Positions 42,901-51,269 of a stretch of 64,000 bases of DNA are shown one piece after another. The DNA is from an uncultured Eubacteriales bacterium (GTDB lineage Bacteria > Bacillota > Clostridia > Oscillospirales > Acutalibacteraceae), in assembly GCA_934477125.1 (NCBI GenBank), contig CAKSOL010000012.1, forward strand, positions 59,360 through 123,359, written 5' to 3'. Each line of letters begins with the position of its first letter. The stretch's first letter is position 1. The notes beneath the pieces are model-generated. The model ran no database searches. It had not been told where the DNA came from and saw only the letters and a list, made by a program, of their open reading frames with translations. The translations under genes were made by a program, and so were the position numbers.

Positions 42901-45900
42901 GCTGCGATTTTGTTGATAAGGAATATCCCCTGCTCAAAGCCGGGAACAAGATTTTCCCATATGAATTCCGTTATGATGCGGAAAATGACGGAAAACTCCA
43001 GGTTTACGACAGCGACAGGGACAGCTTAAACGGCATACAGATGCGGCTGCCGAGCAGCTACCTTACTTTGAACTGCATAAGCCTGACTTCGGGCAAAGGT
43101 CTGCTTCAGACATACGGCTGCGACAAATACAACATCACATTCTCAAACCCGAATTTCACAATCGAATATGATAAATATAACCGCGACGCATACGTAAACG
43201 TCAATGTACCGGATGGTACGCGTTATATGGAATGTGATATGACTGTTACCTACAAGTGCGGCAAGCTTGCATTCACAAACTACGATATGCAGATAACCGT
43301 TCCGGTATACTGGACAAATCTTACCGAGGAGGAACGGGCGGAATATACGGCAAATATCCGTTTGGGCAACGAGACTGACGGCTTTGAAACCGTTTGGAGT
43401 CATACGGCGCATAAGGGCGAGGAATTCACCCTGCCCACCGTTGACGAGCTGAAAGAAATAATAGGCTACAACGATGCCAAATACTCCTCTCTCAGCTTCC
43501 CGCAGGCAGGCAAAACGGTCAGCATTATTGAGGACACCGATTATGAATGTATTGCAAATTATAAGCCGTACAGCATAACCGTAAAAGGAATACAGAATAC
43601 AGACGGAAGCACATATAAAAAGACATTTACAACCCGCTACGGCGAGGCGTTTGATTTCAGTTCTCTTGAAAGCACGGGAATTGACCGGGCAAATGCCGAC
43701 CCGAACAAGGCGAAATTCACCAAATTTGTCAATGTAACAACAGCCGCAACCGTTCAGACGGGAACCAATCAATACGGCAAACCGATTTACGAGACGATAG
43801 ACCTCAGTCAGCCGATATCCGGAAAAACCGCTCAGGCAATCGCAAGCGGCTCGGTAAGCGCCGCAGCAAATTATGCGGACGACTCCGTTCTCGTTACCTA
43901 CAGCTTCAGCGGAATTAAGGTTGACGACCATATTGAGCGTATACGCAGAGGAAGCGTTTCAAGCTTTGATTTCGGAGCTGTTGCAGCCGAAAACGGTATG
44001 GCAGTCAAGAGCATTTCTCCGGAGCAGAGCGCCGTTATGTCGAGCGTTACCTATATGGTCGAATGCGGCGAAATAATCGGAGATAAATTCATTGTTTCCT
44101 TTGAGGAAAACGGCGGAAGCAGGGTAAGCGACATTGAACGCGTCGGCGGAAGTCTTATCGGAACACTGCCCGTTCCCGAACGCACGGGCTACGATTTCTG
44201 CGGCTGGTTCTGCGACCCGCAGTTCAATACTCAGTTCACCTCAAGGCTTATGCCCAAGGAGAATACCACCCTTTATGCAAAGTGGGAAGCGAAAACCGTC
44301 ACCGTAACATTCGATGTTAATAACGGAAAGGAATGGTCCGCTCCCGAAACCGGATTACGCGATGTCAAATACGCCGGAGCATACGGCGAGCTGCCCCGCC
44401 CCGTCCGTTCGGGCTACGGCTTCGTCGGCTGGTTCACCGAAAAGGACGGCGGAAAGCAGATATTCGCCTCCGATACCGTTGCAACGGTTGAAAACCATAC
44501 CTTCTACGCTCATTGGAGACTGCTCGCAACGATTGAAAGCGCCGGCAAATTCACCTATGAGCCGATTGAGGAAACCTATAACGGCAGCGAATTTGCTCCC
44601 GTTTACGGAAATATACCGACCGGTATTGCAGAAAAACCGCTGACCGAAAGCGACTTTACATTTAAGTATAAGAAACAGGGCGAGGACTCATATATAGCCG
44701 GCAAGCCTGTCAACGTCGGCACATATGACGTCATAATAAGCCGCGATGCAGACGATTATTACAATGCCTTTGAGATTTCTGCGGTAGGCGTTGTAAAAAT
44801 AAATAAGACGCAGTTCACGGTTGAAAGCAGACTGACTACTGATGATTTCACATTTAAGCAGACAAAGCTCTGCGAGATTGTTCTTACGCTGAACGAATCG
44901 GGTTATGCAAAGCTCCCTGCGGACAGAGAAAATCTGGATATGACCTACTCATTGCATTACTCTGTCAAGGATAATTCTGTCTTCGGCGAAGCAAAGCTCG
45001 GCACTCCTTTGACGGTTCATCCGTTCAACTATGACGACTGGAAATTTAATAGGTATTACTTGGAAGTGTCTGTCAAAAACCCCAACTACGAATTTTTGCT
45101 GCCTGATTCAAGCATAACCTGGTCGCACATTCCGTTTTCCGGCAAATTCGATATTGAAAAATATGCGCCCTGGGTTGAATCCTGGAGTTCTCAGTCGGGA
45201 GAATTTACGGTTGAAAACAATGCCTTTACTATCACTACTCCGGAACAGATGGCATATCTGCGGCAAAAGGTTTACGAGGGCAACGCAGCGTACAACAGCG
45301 CTGATATAACCTACACCTTAGGCAACGATCTCGATATGTCGGAGAAAGTCTGGGATTATCCCATAGGCTCGACAAAATACGGCAGGCAGGGTTTCAGGGC
45401 GAACTTCGACGGCGCCGGTCATACGATAAGAGGACTTTACGCTAAATCGGGTGAATCAAATCACTTGGCGCTGTTTGACGCTGCTTCGGGTACTATCAAA
45501 AACCTAAGGGTTGAGGATTCGTTCTTCTACGGCGAAACCTGCGGCGGCATTGTTGCGGCGCTCTACGGCGGTACGATTGAAAACTGCTCGGTCGATATTA
45601 TATTGGGCGGAGAGAAATTCACCGATGATAACCTCGAAAATGCCGTTGTGGGCGGTATAGCAGCATTATCGACCTCGGATAGCAGGATAATCAACTGCAC
45701 AAGCTCAGGTATTTTCTATTGTAAAAAATATTCGCGCGTAGGCGGTATTGTCGGAGAAGCATACGGAGCCAAGTCCGGCAGCGACGCAAATGCAACCATT
45801 TCCGGATGCATCAACAAAGCCAAAGTAACCTGCGGAAACGTAAACGGCTATGCAGGCGGCATAATCGGCTATCTGGAGGGCATTATAAATCTGGAAAACA

Positions 45901-45959
45901 ACAGCTTTGAGCAGGGAATACCCGCAAAAGAAGTAGGTTATTTAACTTCGGAAAAATAA
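39993..45959 (+). CDS. Giant secreted dockerin protein with InlB-type and GLUG repeats
   Basis: The 1988-residue protein has a signal peptide (cleavage after AAFA, about 26) and then an N-terminal type I dockerin (about 33-90) with two Ca-binding loop-helix repeats, DVNNDKEIDLIDILTM and DVNVDSDVDLVDLLML. A bacterial-repeat (Listeria-Bacteroides) module follows at about 99-170. The centre (about 480-1010) is unrecognised, with a coiled-coil near 680-740 and beta-rich, amphipathic stretches. Later come two more Flg_new-type repeats near 1365-1510 (GYDFCGWFCDP, GYGFVGWFTEK), an MBG-like domain and GLUG-type repeats (GGIVAALYGG, GGIVGEAYG) at the end. The dockerin being N-terminal is unusual. Start is the ATG overlapping the cohesin stop, or the adjacent ATG 3 nt later. 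Confidence 0.83.
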   Translation: MMKKRILSFVLVIALALTALPMAAFAKTNGILYGDVNNDKEIDLIDILTMKLYLIEENPSNFSFTNSDVNVDSDVDLVDLLMLKKYLAEWDDVHLGPDLVTVSFYDGESLIDSLIANKGYPLSEVPSTAKSSKSGAILEGYYTDSGFTTPFYAENPVEGNMSVYAKYTAMEDSVSVTPASFAQMDMSPNISFKIKKTSGDVSPADAVTLSSMDGSDPVAVSVSDDGSGVYTVKAPKGFNKGSSYELTLADGWIFDGKDESIRTAAFSIAKEAVDNISFSQTNHYVRYINPAALHAGSQVSCEGVNVGDLICFYKNVNPKDRDYKSGEAYLDDPETWFKASAVSGNTVTLAELESADSEKMYDIPDNFPVIGSIPTGDRGTLTLAPDNDGYTLDTAAYALMIGEENGNLSYAGSKVSVGDFISVYTSQDSLKDSDDVYFGKIVAYDSSTGVITFEKSSADMIESAADMYIKPVVTGDDLISDSAKAEIQRIVYAQVKNSGFAEEAAYMLADMATKTDGFRKMPGASVMFTDTAGRAISANSIAQYNLGASFELRDGVKLKVEVITSGDQLHFTDKGAVQLAVGIDAQFETEVEDGGKIMINLNASFTQEIALGITANGELVKKKILGLIPVPVGVKVGSSVDIKSFTGIRIDAQAYTEQEKDKGLLDQLKDAVKNPQKVGALLPDSLGKLKKGLDTAGDVINKITEIKGKLEQAKKDAEKVKEYTEELKMLWEVLEKVDGMPNEEEWNTLCEKLGQTNISKDLMDMMNISAETELNADRYADGMNGLMAKYSEMLDKETDWVKLVDKEMCKSEIRVYGLVIAFSANFVVRADINVAMGASLQYEVGKRYNFWVKFGLFKPSAGSETIDLIDEQFAFQYYVMGKMGLKMGIKGSISFAIGSSDIASVGISLEFGPYVKLYGFFIYDYERTREANTSQFISTTRMGGAIYMDFGLYLIISLEAQAIDGMFEVSCDFVDKEYPLLKAGNKIFPYEFRYDAENDGKLQVYDSDRDSLNGIQMRLPSSYLTLNCISLTSGKGLLQTYGCDKYNITFSNPNFTIEYDKYNRDAYVNVNVPDGTRYMECDMTVTYKCGKLAFTNYDMQITVPVYWTNLTEEERAEYTANIRLGNETDGFETVWSHTAHKGEEFTLPTVDELKEIIGYNDAKYSSLSFPQAGKTVSIIEDTDYECIANYKPYSITVKGIQNTDGSTYKKTFTTRYGEAFDFSSLESTGIDRANADPNKAKFTKFVNVTTAATVQTGTNQYGKPIYETIDLSQPISGKTAQAIASGSVSAAANYADDSVLVTYSFSGIKVDDHIERIRRGSVSSFDFGAVAAENGMAVKSISPEQSAVMSSVTYMVECGEIIGDKFIVSFEENGGSRVSDIERVGGSLIGTLPVPERTGYDFCGWFCDPQFNTQFTSRLMPKENTTLYAKWEAKTVTVTFDVNNGKEWSAPETGLRDVKYAGAYGELPRPVRSGYGFVGWFTEKDGGKQIFASDTVATVENHTFYAHWRLLATIESAGKFTYEPIEETYNGSEFAPVYGNIPTGIAEKPLTESDFTFKYKKQGEDSYIAGKPVNVGTYDVIISRDADDYYNAFEISAVGVVKINKTQFTVESRLTTDDFTFKQTKLCEIVLTLNESGYAKLPADRENLDMTYSLHYSVKDNSVFGEAKLGTPLTVHPFNYDDWKFNRYYLEVSVKNPNYEFLLPDSSITWSHIPFSGKFDIEKYAPWVESWSSQSGEFTVENNAFTITTPEQMAYLRQKVYEGNAAYNSADITYTLGNDLDMSEKVWDYPIGSTKYGRQGFRANFDGAGHTIRGLYAKSGESNHLALFDAASGTIKNLRVEDSFFYGETCGGIVAALYGGTIENCSVDIILGGEKFTDDNLENAVVGGIAALSTSDSRIINCTSSGIFYCKKYSRVGGIVGEAYGAKSGSDANATISGCINKAKVTCGNVNGYAGGIIGYLEGIINLENNSFEQGIPAKEVGYLTSEK

Positions 45960-46010
45960 TAAAAGCTGCCATTTGAAATAAAACGCCGCAAGGCTCTGTA
46001 CAGCAAGAAA

Positions 46011-46050
46011 AGAAAGCGCAGGATAGGAAAATCCCGCGCTTTCTTTTTTT
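46011..46050. terminator. Bidirectional terminator after the dockerin gene
   Basis: A 9-bp stem (46011-46019 with 46036-46044), inner GG/CC pairs, and a T7 run on the plus strand. Confidence 0.8.
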
Positions 46051-46066
46051 CGGTTTGCCGCAGCCT

Positions 46067-46708
46067 TCAATTTTTCATTTTAAGCACAAAGCTGTTTTTT
46101 CTGTATTCGAGTATTCCCTCTTTTCTCATCCGTCCGAGCTCTCTCGACAGCGCGCTGCGCTCAACATTTAAATAATCCGCCATCTGCTGACGATCAAACG
46201 GAACAGATATACCGTTTCTTCCCTGCCTTACCGCCTCACCCGAAAGATATGTCATTATCTTTGAACGGACGGTTCTTTGGGAGGTGCAGTATATTCTGTT
46301 CAGCAAGCCGAGATTTTTTTGCAGCGATATCCGCATAAGCATTTCAGTAAGTCCCGCATACCATTTTTCTCCCCTGTTTGACGTATCTGTCAGCGCGGCA
46401 ATATTAAGAAATGTTATGCTGCAATTTTCGGCGGCAACGGCGTCAACCAGCAGCGGTTCGCCGCAAAGCGCATATGTTTCGGCGAAAGCGCCGCCCTCTG
46501 AAACGCTGCCGACAATGCTTCGGTTTCCCCATAAATCAATGCTTTCGATATTAACCCTGCCGCTGTTTACAATTCCCATTTCGCGGATAATGCTCCCGGC
46601 GCGGAATATTATTTCATCCTTTTTAAACACGGCGTTTCTTTTTCCGCCGAGCAAAAACATTTCGGTCTGCTCCTCAGGCGAAAAGCCGGAAAAATCAAAT
46701 TGTTTCAT
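46067..46708 (-). CDS. Crp/Fnr family transcriptional regulator
   Basis: The 213-residue protein has an N-terminal cyclic-nucleotide-like sensor domain (FRAGSIIREMGIVNSGRVNI), a long dimer helix and a C-terminal winged helix (FDRQQMADYLNVERSALSREL). There is no N-terminal Cys cluster for an FNR-type Fe-S centre. Start at ATG 46708 after AGAGGA. A perfect palindrome (46722-46737) lies between it and the divergent ferredoxin gene, making autoregulation and control of the ferredoxin likely. Members with this architecture often respond to NO, CO or redox state. Confidence 0.85.
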   Translation of the reverse strand: MKQFDFSGFSPEEQTEMFLLGGKRNAVFKKDEIIFRAGSIIREMGIVNSGRVNIESIDLWGNRSIVGSVSEGGAFAETYALCGEPLLVDAVAAENCSITFLNIAALTDTSNRGEKWYAGLTEMLMRISLQKNLGLLNRIYCTSQRTVRSKIMTYLSGEAVRQGRNGISVPFDRQQMADYLNVERSALSRELGRMRKEGILEYRKNSFVLKMKN

Positions 46709-46721
46709 TTTATTCCTCTTT

Positions 46722-46737
46722 TGTTGCTTTGGCAACA
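46722..46737. promoter_or_regulatory. Crp/Fnr-type operator (TGTTGC-N4-GCAACA)
   Basis: A perfect 6-bp inverted repeat with the N4 spacing used by CRP/FNR dimers. A TATAAT on the plus strand at 46759-46764 would put the site near -41.5 of the ferredoxin promoter, the class II activator position. Confidence 0.65.
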
Positions 46738-46829
46738 TATTTTTTAAAATTATTATATTATAATCAAGCCATAAAATCAAGTCCGGCGAAAACGTGTTGT
46801 TTTCGCGGAAACGAGAGAGGTTGTTTTTT

Positions 46830-47537
46830 ATGAAACGCAGAATAATAAATATTAACGAGGAAAAATGCAACGGCTGCGGAGCCTGCGCCGCTGCCTGCCA
46901 TGAGGGTGCAATAGGAATGGTAAACGGCAAGGCAAAGCTTTTGCGGGACGATTACTGCGACGGGCTCGGAGACTGTCTCCCGGCTTGCCCGACAGGCGCT
47001 ATAACCTTTGTTGAACGGGAAGCCGCAGAATACAACGAAGCGGCGGTTTTAGAAAACAAAAGGAAAAATGGTGAGGCTGTCCGTCACTCAGCCGGCTGTC
47101 CGGGTCACGCTCTGCGCACGTTTGAGCGAAAAGAGGAGCCGCAAAGCGCCGACAAGCCAATGCATACTGGTTCAAAGCTTGCCCAATGGCCCTGCCAGAT
47201 AAAATTAGTTCCGATTAACGCTCCTTATTTTGACGGCGCGCAGCTGCTTGTCGCCGCCGACTGCGCCGCATATGCGTATGCTGATATGCACTCTGAATTT
47301 ATGCGCGGAAAAATAACTCTTATAGGCTGTCCCAAGCTCGACGATGTTGATTATTCCGAAAAGCTTACCGAAATAATAAGACAAAATGATATAAAGAGCG
47401 TAACAGTTGTCCGAATGGAGGTTCCTTGCTGCAAGGGAATTGAAAACGCCGTTAAAACTGCTCTGCAAAACAGCGGAAAATTTCTTCCCTGGCGGGTTGT
47501 AACAATTTCGGTAGACGGTAATATTATTTCCGATTAA
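46830..47537 (+). CDS. Two-cluster ferredoxin-like protein with Cys-rich C-terminal domain
   Basis: The 235-residue protein has two [4Fe-4S] motifs: CNGCGACAAACHEG and CDGLGDCLPACPTG. The C-terminal part keeps further cysteines (CPGHAL, ADCAAYAY, GCPKLDD and VPCCKGIE), a pattern seen in ferredoxin-like proteins paired with Crp/Fnr regulators in anaerobes. Its electron partner is unknown. Start at ATG 46830, with GAGAGAGG 10 nt upstream. It is probably under the Fnr-type site just upstream. Confidence 0.85.
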   Translation: MKRRIININEEKCNGCGACAAACHEGAIGMVNGKAKLLRDDYCDGLGDCLPACPTGAITFVEREAAEYNEAAVLENKRKNGEAVRHSAGCPGHALRTFERKEEPQSADKPMHTGSKLAQWPCQIKLVPINAPYFDGAQLLVAADCAAYAYADMHSEFMRGKITLIGCPKLDDVDYSEKLTEIIRQNDIKSVTVVRMEVPCCKGIENAVKTALQNSGKFLPWRVVTISVDGNIISD

Positions 47538-47553
47538 ATAATAAATTTTCTGA

Positions 47554-47599
47554 AAGAAACAGCGTCAGCTCCGGTTTAACGAAGCTGACGCTGTTTCTT
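47554..47599. terminator. Long hairpin between ferredoxin and activase genes (probable terminator)
   Basis: A perfect 17-bp inverted repeat (47554-47570 with 47583-47599) in the convergent gap. There is no clear T-run outside the stem, so termination strength is uncertain. Confidence 0.5.
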
Positions 47600-47609
47600 A
47601 AAAATAAGC

Positions 47610-48365
47610 TTAAAGTCCAAAGCTCATTCCGAGCATTTTATATTTTGCGCCTGCCATTGCATTGAACGGAAGTCTTTCCCAATTTGAGTTACCGATAATT
47701 TCGCGTATTCCTTTAAGATTTTCGGCGGTATCGGTTATTCCGGGAATCATTGGCGTTCTTATAAGATAAGGCTTTCCGCTTGATTTAAGATAATTGAAAT
47801 TACTTAAAATCTGCTCGTTTCCGACGCCTGTATATTCCTTATGCTTTTCGGTATCGGCTATTTTTATATCCATAATAACATAATCCAAAAGCTCCGTCAC
47901 CTGCCGAAAGCTTTCGCTGTCGGTATAGCCGCTCGTTTCTATGCAAAGACTGTAATCCTTTAAAAGACTGAGCGTTTCCATTAAAAACTCCTTTTGCATA
48001 AACGGCTCTCCGCCGGAAAAGGTAAACCCTCCGAAGCTGTCTCCGAGAATTTGAGCGCCGCGCATAAGCTCTCCGGCAAGCTCATCTGCGCTGACCCTTC
48101 TTCCGGAAACCGCAAGGCAGTTTTCAGGGCAGATATGCAGGCATCTTCCGAACGGCTGACAGTCCGGATGGGTGCATTTTTTCAGGCAAAGTCCGCATTT
48201 GCGGCATCTTGCCTCCTTAAACATAAGCTGCGGCTCTGCCGAGAGTCCCTCAGGATTATGACACCACCGGCAGCGCAGCGGACAGCCCTTCAGAAACACC
48301 GTAGTGCGTATTCCGGGACCGTCATGCACCGCCATTTCCTTAATATCAAATATTGTTCCGTTCAT
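47610..48365 (-). CDS. Glycyl radical enzyme activase (radical SAM)
   Basis: The 251-residue radical SAM protein uses the variant PflA motif KGCPLRCRWCHNPEG (CxxxCxxC at about 29-36) and an inserted two-cluster ferredoxin domain (CRKCGLCLKKC and CLHICPENC). GGFTFSGGEP is the SAM-binding GGE. This is the form typical of activases of non-PFL enzymes such as glycerol dehydratases. It lies 3 nt after the glycyl radical enzyme gene and installs its radical on G637. Confidence 0.9.
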   Translation of the reverse strand: MNGTIFDIKEMAVHDGPGIRTTVFLKGCPLRCRWCHNPEGLSAEPQLMFKEARCRKCGLCLKKCTHPDCQPFGRCLHICPENCLAVSGRRVSADELAGELMRGAQILGDSFGGFTFSGGEPFMQKEFLMETLSLLKDYSLCIETSGYTDSESFRQVTELLDYVIMDIKIADTEKHKEYTGVGNEQILSNFNYLKSSGKPYLIRTPMIPGITDTAENLKGIREIIGNSNWERLPFNAMAGAKYKMLGMSFGL

Positions 48366-48368
48366 CTT

Positions 48369-50354
48369 CTAAACCGAATACGCCTGTCTTGCGATAACGT
48401 GGTCCTGATATTCCTTGTCAAGCTCAACGAAATATGCGCTCCAGCCCCATATTCGCACCACTAAATGCTTATGCTTTTCGGGATGAAGCTGAGCGTCGAG
48501 CATTGTTTCGCGGTTGACGGTATTAAGCTGAAGCTGATGACCGCCCTTATCAATAAACGCCTTTACTATCATACCGACCTTTTCAACGCTTTCCTCATCC
48601 GAAAAAAGGCTCTGATGAAACTCAAGAGTCAGAGGTCCCCCGTTTATTGCCCTTTCAAAATGCGGCTTGGTCATAGAGGCGATAACGGTAAGAGGACTTC
48701 TTATATCCGCAAACAGGCTTACCGAAAAGTTTGTTCCGAACGGCTCGCCGCGTCTTCTGCCGTCGGGCGAGGCGCCGATTTCATTTGCATGCCACAAATA
48801 ATACATTGCGCTGCCCGTTCCGGCTCTGAATTTGCCGCCGCGGCAGTTGACCTTTCCCTCAAGACAGTCTGAAAAAAGGTCCAGAAGCTCAACCGCAAAA
48901 CTATCGACATAATTATCGTTATTTCCGACCTTAGGTGCTTCAAAGCGGAGCTTATGCAGCAGCTCCGGAGCATTTTCAAAGTCGCTGTCAACCGCTTTTA
49001 TATAATCTTCCTTTGAAACGGATTTCTCGTCAAATACATATTTTTTTATCGCCGCAAGGCTGTCAGCCGCAGTCGCTATCCCGGTGCCGTGTATTCCGAA
49101 ATTATTATACTTTCCGCCGTTATAAATATCGCAGTCCATAACAACGTTCATAAACGGCGACGGAACAAACCATAAATCCTTTATGCCGCCGCATATACCG
49201 TCGCAGGCAGACTTGATTTCTTTCTTAACGCCGTCGTAAAATTCCCCGAAGGTTTCGCTCGACAGCAGGTATTTATGAAACGCGGAGTCAACCGCCTTAG
49301 GGTAAGACATCGCCGCTATATTTGCAACGTCCGCGCCGACATTCGGGATGATAAATTCCCAGCAGGCGGCAACAGTATAATTAACAGCGTCGCAAAAATC
49401 GTATCCGAGCCTTTCAAGACCGGGAATAACAACATCATCGTTTGAATACTGCGGAAAACCGAGCCCCGCCTTTGTAAGGTGGCTTGCAAGGGTGTATCTC
49501 TCGCGGGGAGTGGATTTTGAAACCCGAAGATTTATCTTAGGGTCGATAAGCCGGTTATTATAGCTTGCAAGCAGACAAAGCTCGGAAAGCAGATTGAAAA
49601 CATCGTTTCCGTTTTCATCTATGCCGCCCAACATCATACTCTGACCGTTATCGCCCTGCTGAACTCCGACATAAATATCGCTGTCCTTATTGAACGAAAG
49701 AAAAAAGTCCTCCAAAAGCTCAAGCGCCGTCTGCTTTGTATAAATGCCCTTATCCATATCGGCTTTCAGATAAGGATACATATACTTATCAAATCTTCCG
49801 ACGGTGTTATGATAATTTCCCTCAAGCCAAAGCGCATAATGAATAATACGGAAAAATTGCAGCGCCTCGCGGAAATTTCTCGCCTTATATCTCGGAACCT
49901 GAGTCAGAACCTCGGCAAGGTCGTCCCTGCCCTGCCTTTTTGCCTCTGCCAAGTACTTGTCTGACAGCGCGATTATACTGTCAATCGCACGCTTGCCGTA
50001 TTCGTCCGCCGTTTTCCTTTTTTCGAGCAGCCCTGCGGCGATTGCGCCATAATAATCCGGGGAAAGGTTGGACATATATCCAAGCTCGTGAATATAATGC
50101 TTTGCTCTGATTTCTTTCCATTCTTCCTCGGTAAAGCAATCGGGAAGATTTGCCGCAGTACGCATAAAAACAATCTGTTCGTTTTCAAAAATAACCGCCT
50201 TTTCCTCCCGGCACATACGCTCAAACCGGTCAGTCATCCGCTCTATCGGCGGCAGCCTTTTGGCGGCATATTCCTCAGCCAAATTCCAATCCACCGTATG
50301 GCGGAAGGCATGATGCTTTTTATCAACTATAAAATCATAAAAGCTTTTATCCAT
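48369..50354 (-). CDS. Glycyl radical enzyme, unassigned substrate (661 aa)
   Basis: This pyruvate formate-lyase superfamily member carries its radical glycine in RIWGWSAYF near the C terminus (G637) and the thiyl/acid pair in AACWEF (C331, E333). The CxE motif marks the eliminase or decarboxylase branches; PFL has two adjacent cysteines instead. At 661 residues it is much shorter than the 750-850 of known members, and CWE in place of GCVE is unusual. An adjacent activase and a divergent AraC regulator complete the locus. Dehydratase, lyase or decarboxylase action on a hydroxylated compound is possible; I cannot name the substrate. Confidence 0.85.
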   Translation of the reverse strand: MDKSFYDFIVDKKHHAFRHTVDWNLAEEYAAKRLPPIERMTDRFERMCREEKAVIFENEQIVFMRTAANLPDCFTEEEWKEIRAKHYIHELGYMSNLSPDYYGAIAAGLLEKRKTADEYGKRAIDSIIALSDKYLAEAKRQGRDDLAEVLTQVPRYKARNFREALQFFRIIHYALWLEGNYHNTVGRFDKYMYPYLKADMDKGIYTKQTALELLEDFFLSFNKDSDIYVGVQQGDNGQSMMLGGIDENGNDVFNLLSELCLLASYNNRLIDPKINLRVSKSTPRERYTLASHLTKAGLGFPQYSNDDVVIPGLERLGYDFCDAVNYTVAACWEFIIPNVGADVANIAAMSYPKAVDSAFHKYLLSSETFGEFYDGVKKEIKSACDGICGGIKDLWFVPSPFMNVVMDCDIYNGGKYNNFGIHGTGIATAADSLAAIKKYVFDEKSVSKEDYIKAVDSDFENAPELLHKLRFEAPKVGNNDNYVDSFAVELLDLFSDCLEGKVNCRGGKFRAGTGSAMYYLWHANEIGASPDGRRRGEPFGTNFSVSLFADIRSPLTVIASMTKPHFERAINGGPLTLEFHQSLFSDEESVEKVGMIVKAFIDKGGHQLQLNTVNRETMLDAQLHPEKHKHLVVRIWGWSAYFVELDKEYQDHVIARQAYSV

Positions 50355-50394
50355 TTATCTCATTCCTCCTTAGAATTATATTATCAAAACCCTA

Positions 50395-50423
50395 TTGACA
50401 ATCAAAGAAATTTGTTGTAATCT
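50395..50423 (+). promoter_or_regulatory. Promoter of the AraC-type regulator
   Basis: TTGACA, 17 nt, TAATCT. The TTGA-CAA-TCAA inverted repeat at 50395-50405 also overlaps a minus-strand -35-like element for the glycyl radical enzyme, suggesting shared control. Confidence 0.4.
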
Positions 50424-50456
50424 TATAGACAGAAGTTATCCTTTTGAGGTGAGAAA

Positions 50457-51266
50457 ATGCTGTATCAAAGGCACAATTCAAAAGCCGGAAGCTATTTTGA
50501 ATGTATCAAATACCGCGATTTTTTCTTTGTCCCTCATATCCACCGTCACCCGGAGCTTATATATGTTTCCGCCGGAGAGGTTACGGTTGACCTCGGAGAA
50601 AAAAGCGAAGCGGTCAGCGAGGGGGAATATGCGCTTATTCTCTCGAATTGCCGCCATAGCTACGAAACCCCGCGGTTTTCCGAGGTCTATGTTTGTATTT
50701 TTTCGGAGGACTATGTTCCCTCAGCCGCAAAAAGACTGCGGAGAATGCTGCCGCGCAGTATTAGGTTCAAATGCAGAGACAGCGTAACCGATTTCGCTCT
50801 GCAGGAGCTGTTCCTGGAAGATAAAACCCCGGATTACTATATTCTGAAAGCCGCGCTTTATGCCGTTCTCGGAGAATTTTTAAGCTCGGCGGAGCTTGAA
50901 CCGATAAAAAACAGCAGCGATGAAATTATCGACCGGATGATAAAATATATAACCGAAAATTTCACAGACGACATCTCGCTCGAAAAAATGGCAGCCGATT
51001 TAGGCTATGAAAAGCATTATCTTTCACGCTGCTTCAATACAAAGCTCAAAACCGGCTTTTCGCAGTATGTAAACTGGTACCGCGTTGACCTCGCCAAGGA
51101 GCTGCTTTCAGATTCCGCTCTGTCGGTTTCCGAAATCGCATTCCGCTGCGGTTTCAGCACAATACGTTCATTCAACCGGGTCTTTTTGCAGCTGACCGGA
51201 GCTTCGCCGAGCGAATACGCCATGAATGTAAGCCGGGAGAACAAAAACCGCAAGAAGGAGCCGTAA
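50457..51266 (+). CDS. AraC family transcriptional regulator (cupin sensor)
   Basis: The 269-residue protein has an N-terminal cupin (PHIHRHPELIYVSAGEVTVD) that probably binds the effector and a C-terminal double helix-turn-helix (ISLEKMAADLGYEKHYLSRC, then LSVSEIAFRCGFSTIRSFNR). The GRE and activase genes are divergent, and such regulators usually activate the neighbouring pathway, so its inducer is likely the GRE substrate. GAGGTGAG precedes the ATG at 50457. Confidence 0.9.
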   Translation: MLYQRHNSKAGSYFECIKYRDFFFVPHIHRHPELIYVSAGEVTVDLGEKSEAVSEGEYALILSNCRHSYETPRFSEVYVCIFSEDYVPSAAKRLRRMLPRSIRFKCRDSVTDFALQELFLEDKTPDYYILKAALYAVLGEFLSSAELEPIKNSSDEIIDRMIKYITENFTDDISLEKMAADLGYEKHYLSRCFNTKLKTGFSQYVNWYRVDLAKELLSDSALSVSEIAFRCGFSTIRSFNRVFLQLTGASPSEYAMNVSRENKNRKKEP

Positions 51267-51269
51267 AGA

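Noticed and set aside
43143..43931. Long minus-strand open frame (262 codons) opposite the dockerin gene
   Set aside because: It lies wholly within a well-supported gene with repeat domains, has no ribosome site or homology I can see, and is Cys/Val-rich in the way of antisense shadows.
48369..50354. Annotating the glycyl radical enzyme as pyruvate formate-lyase
   Set aside because: It has a single active-site cysteine in a CxE motif, unlike the Cys-Cys pair of PFL, and the activase is the two-cluster type.
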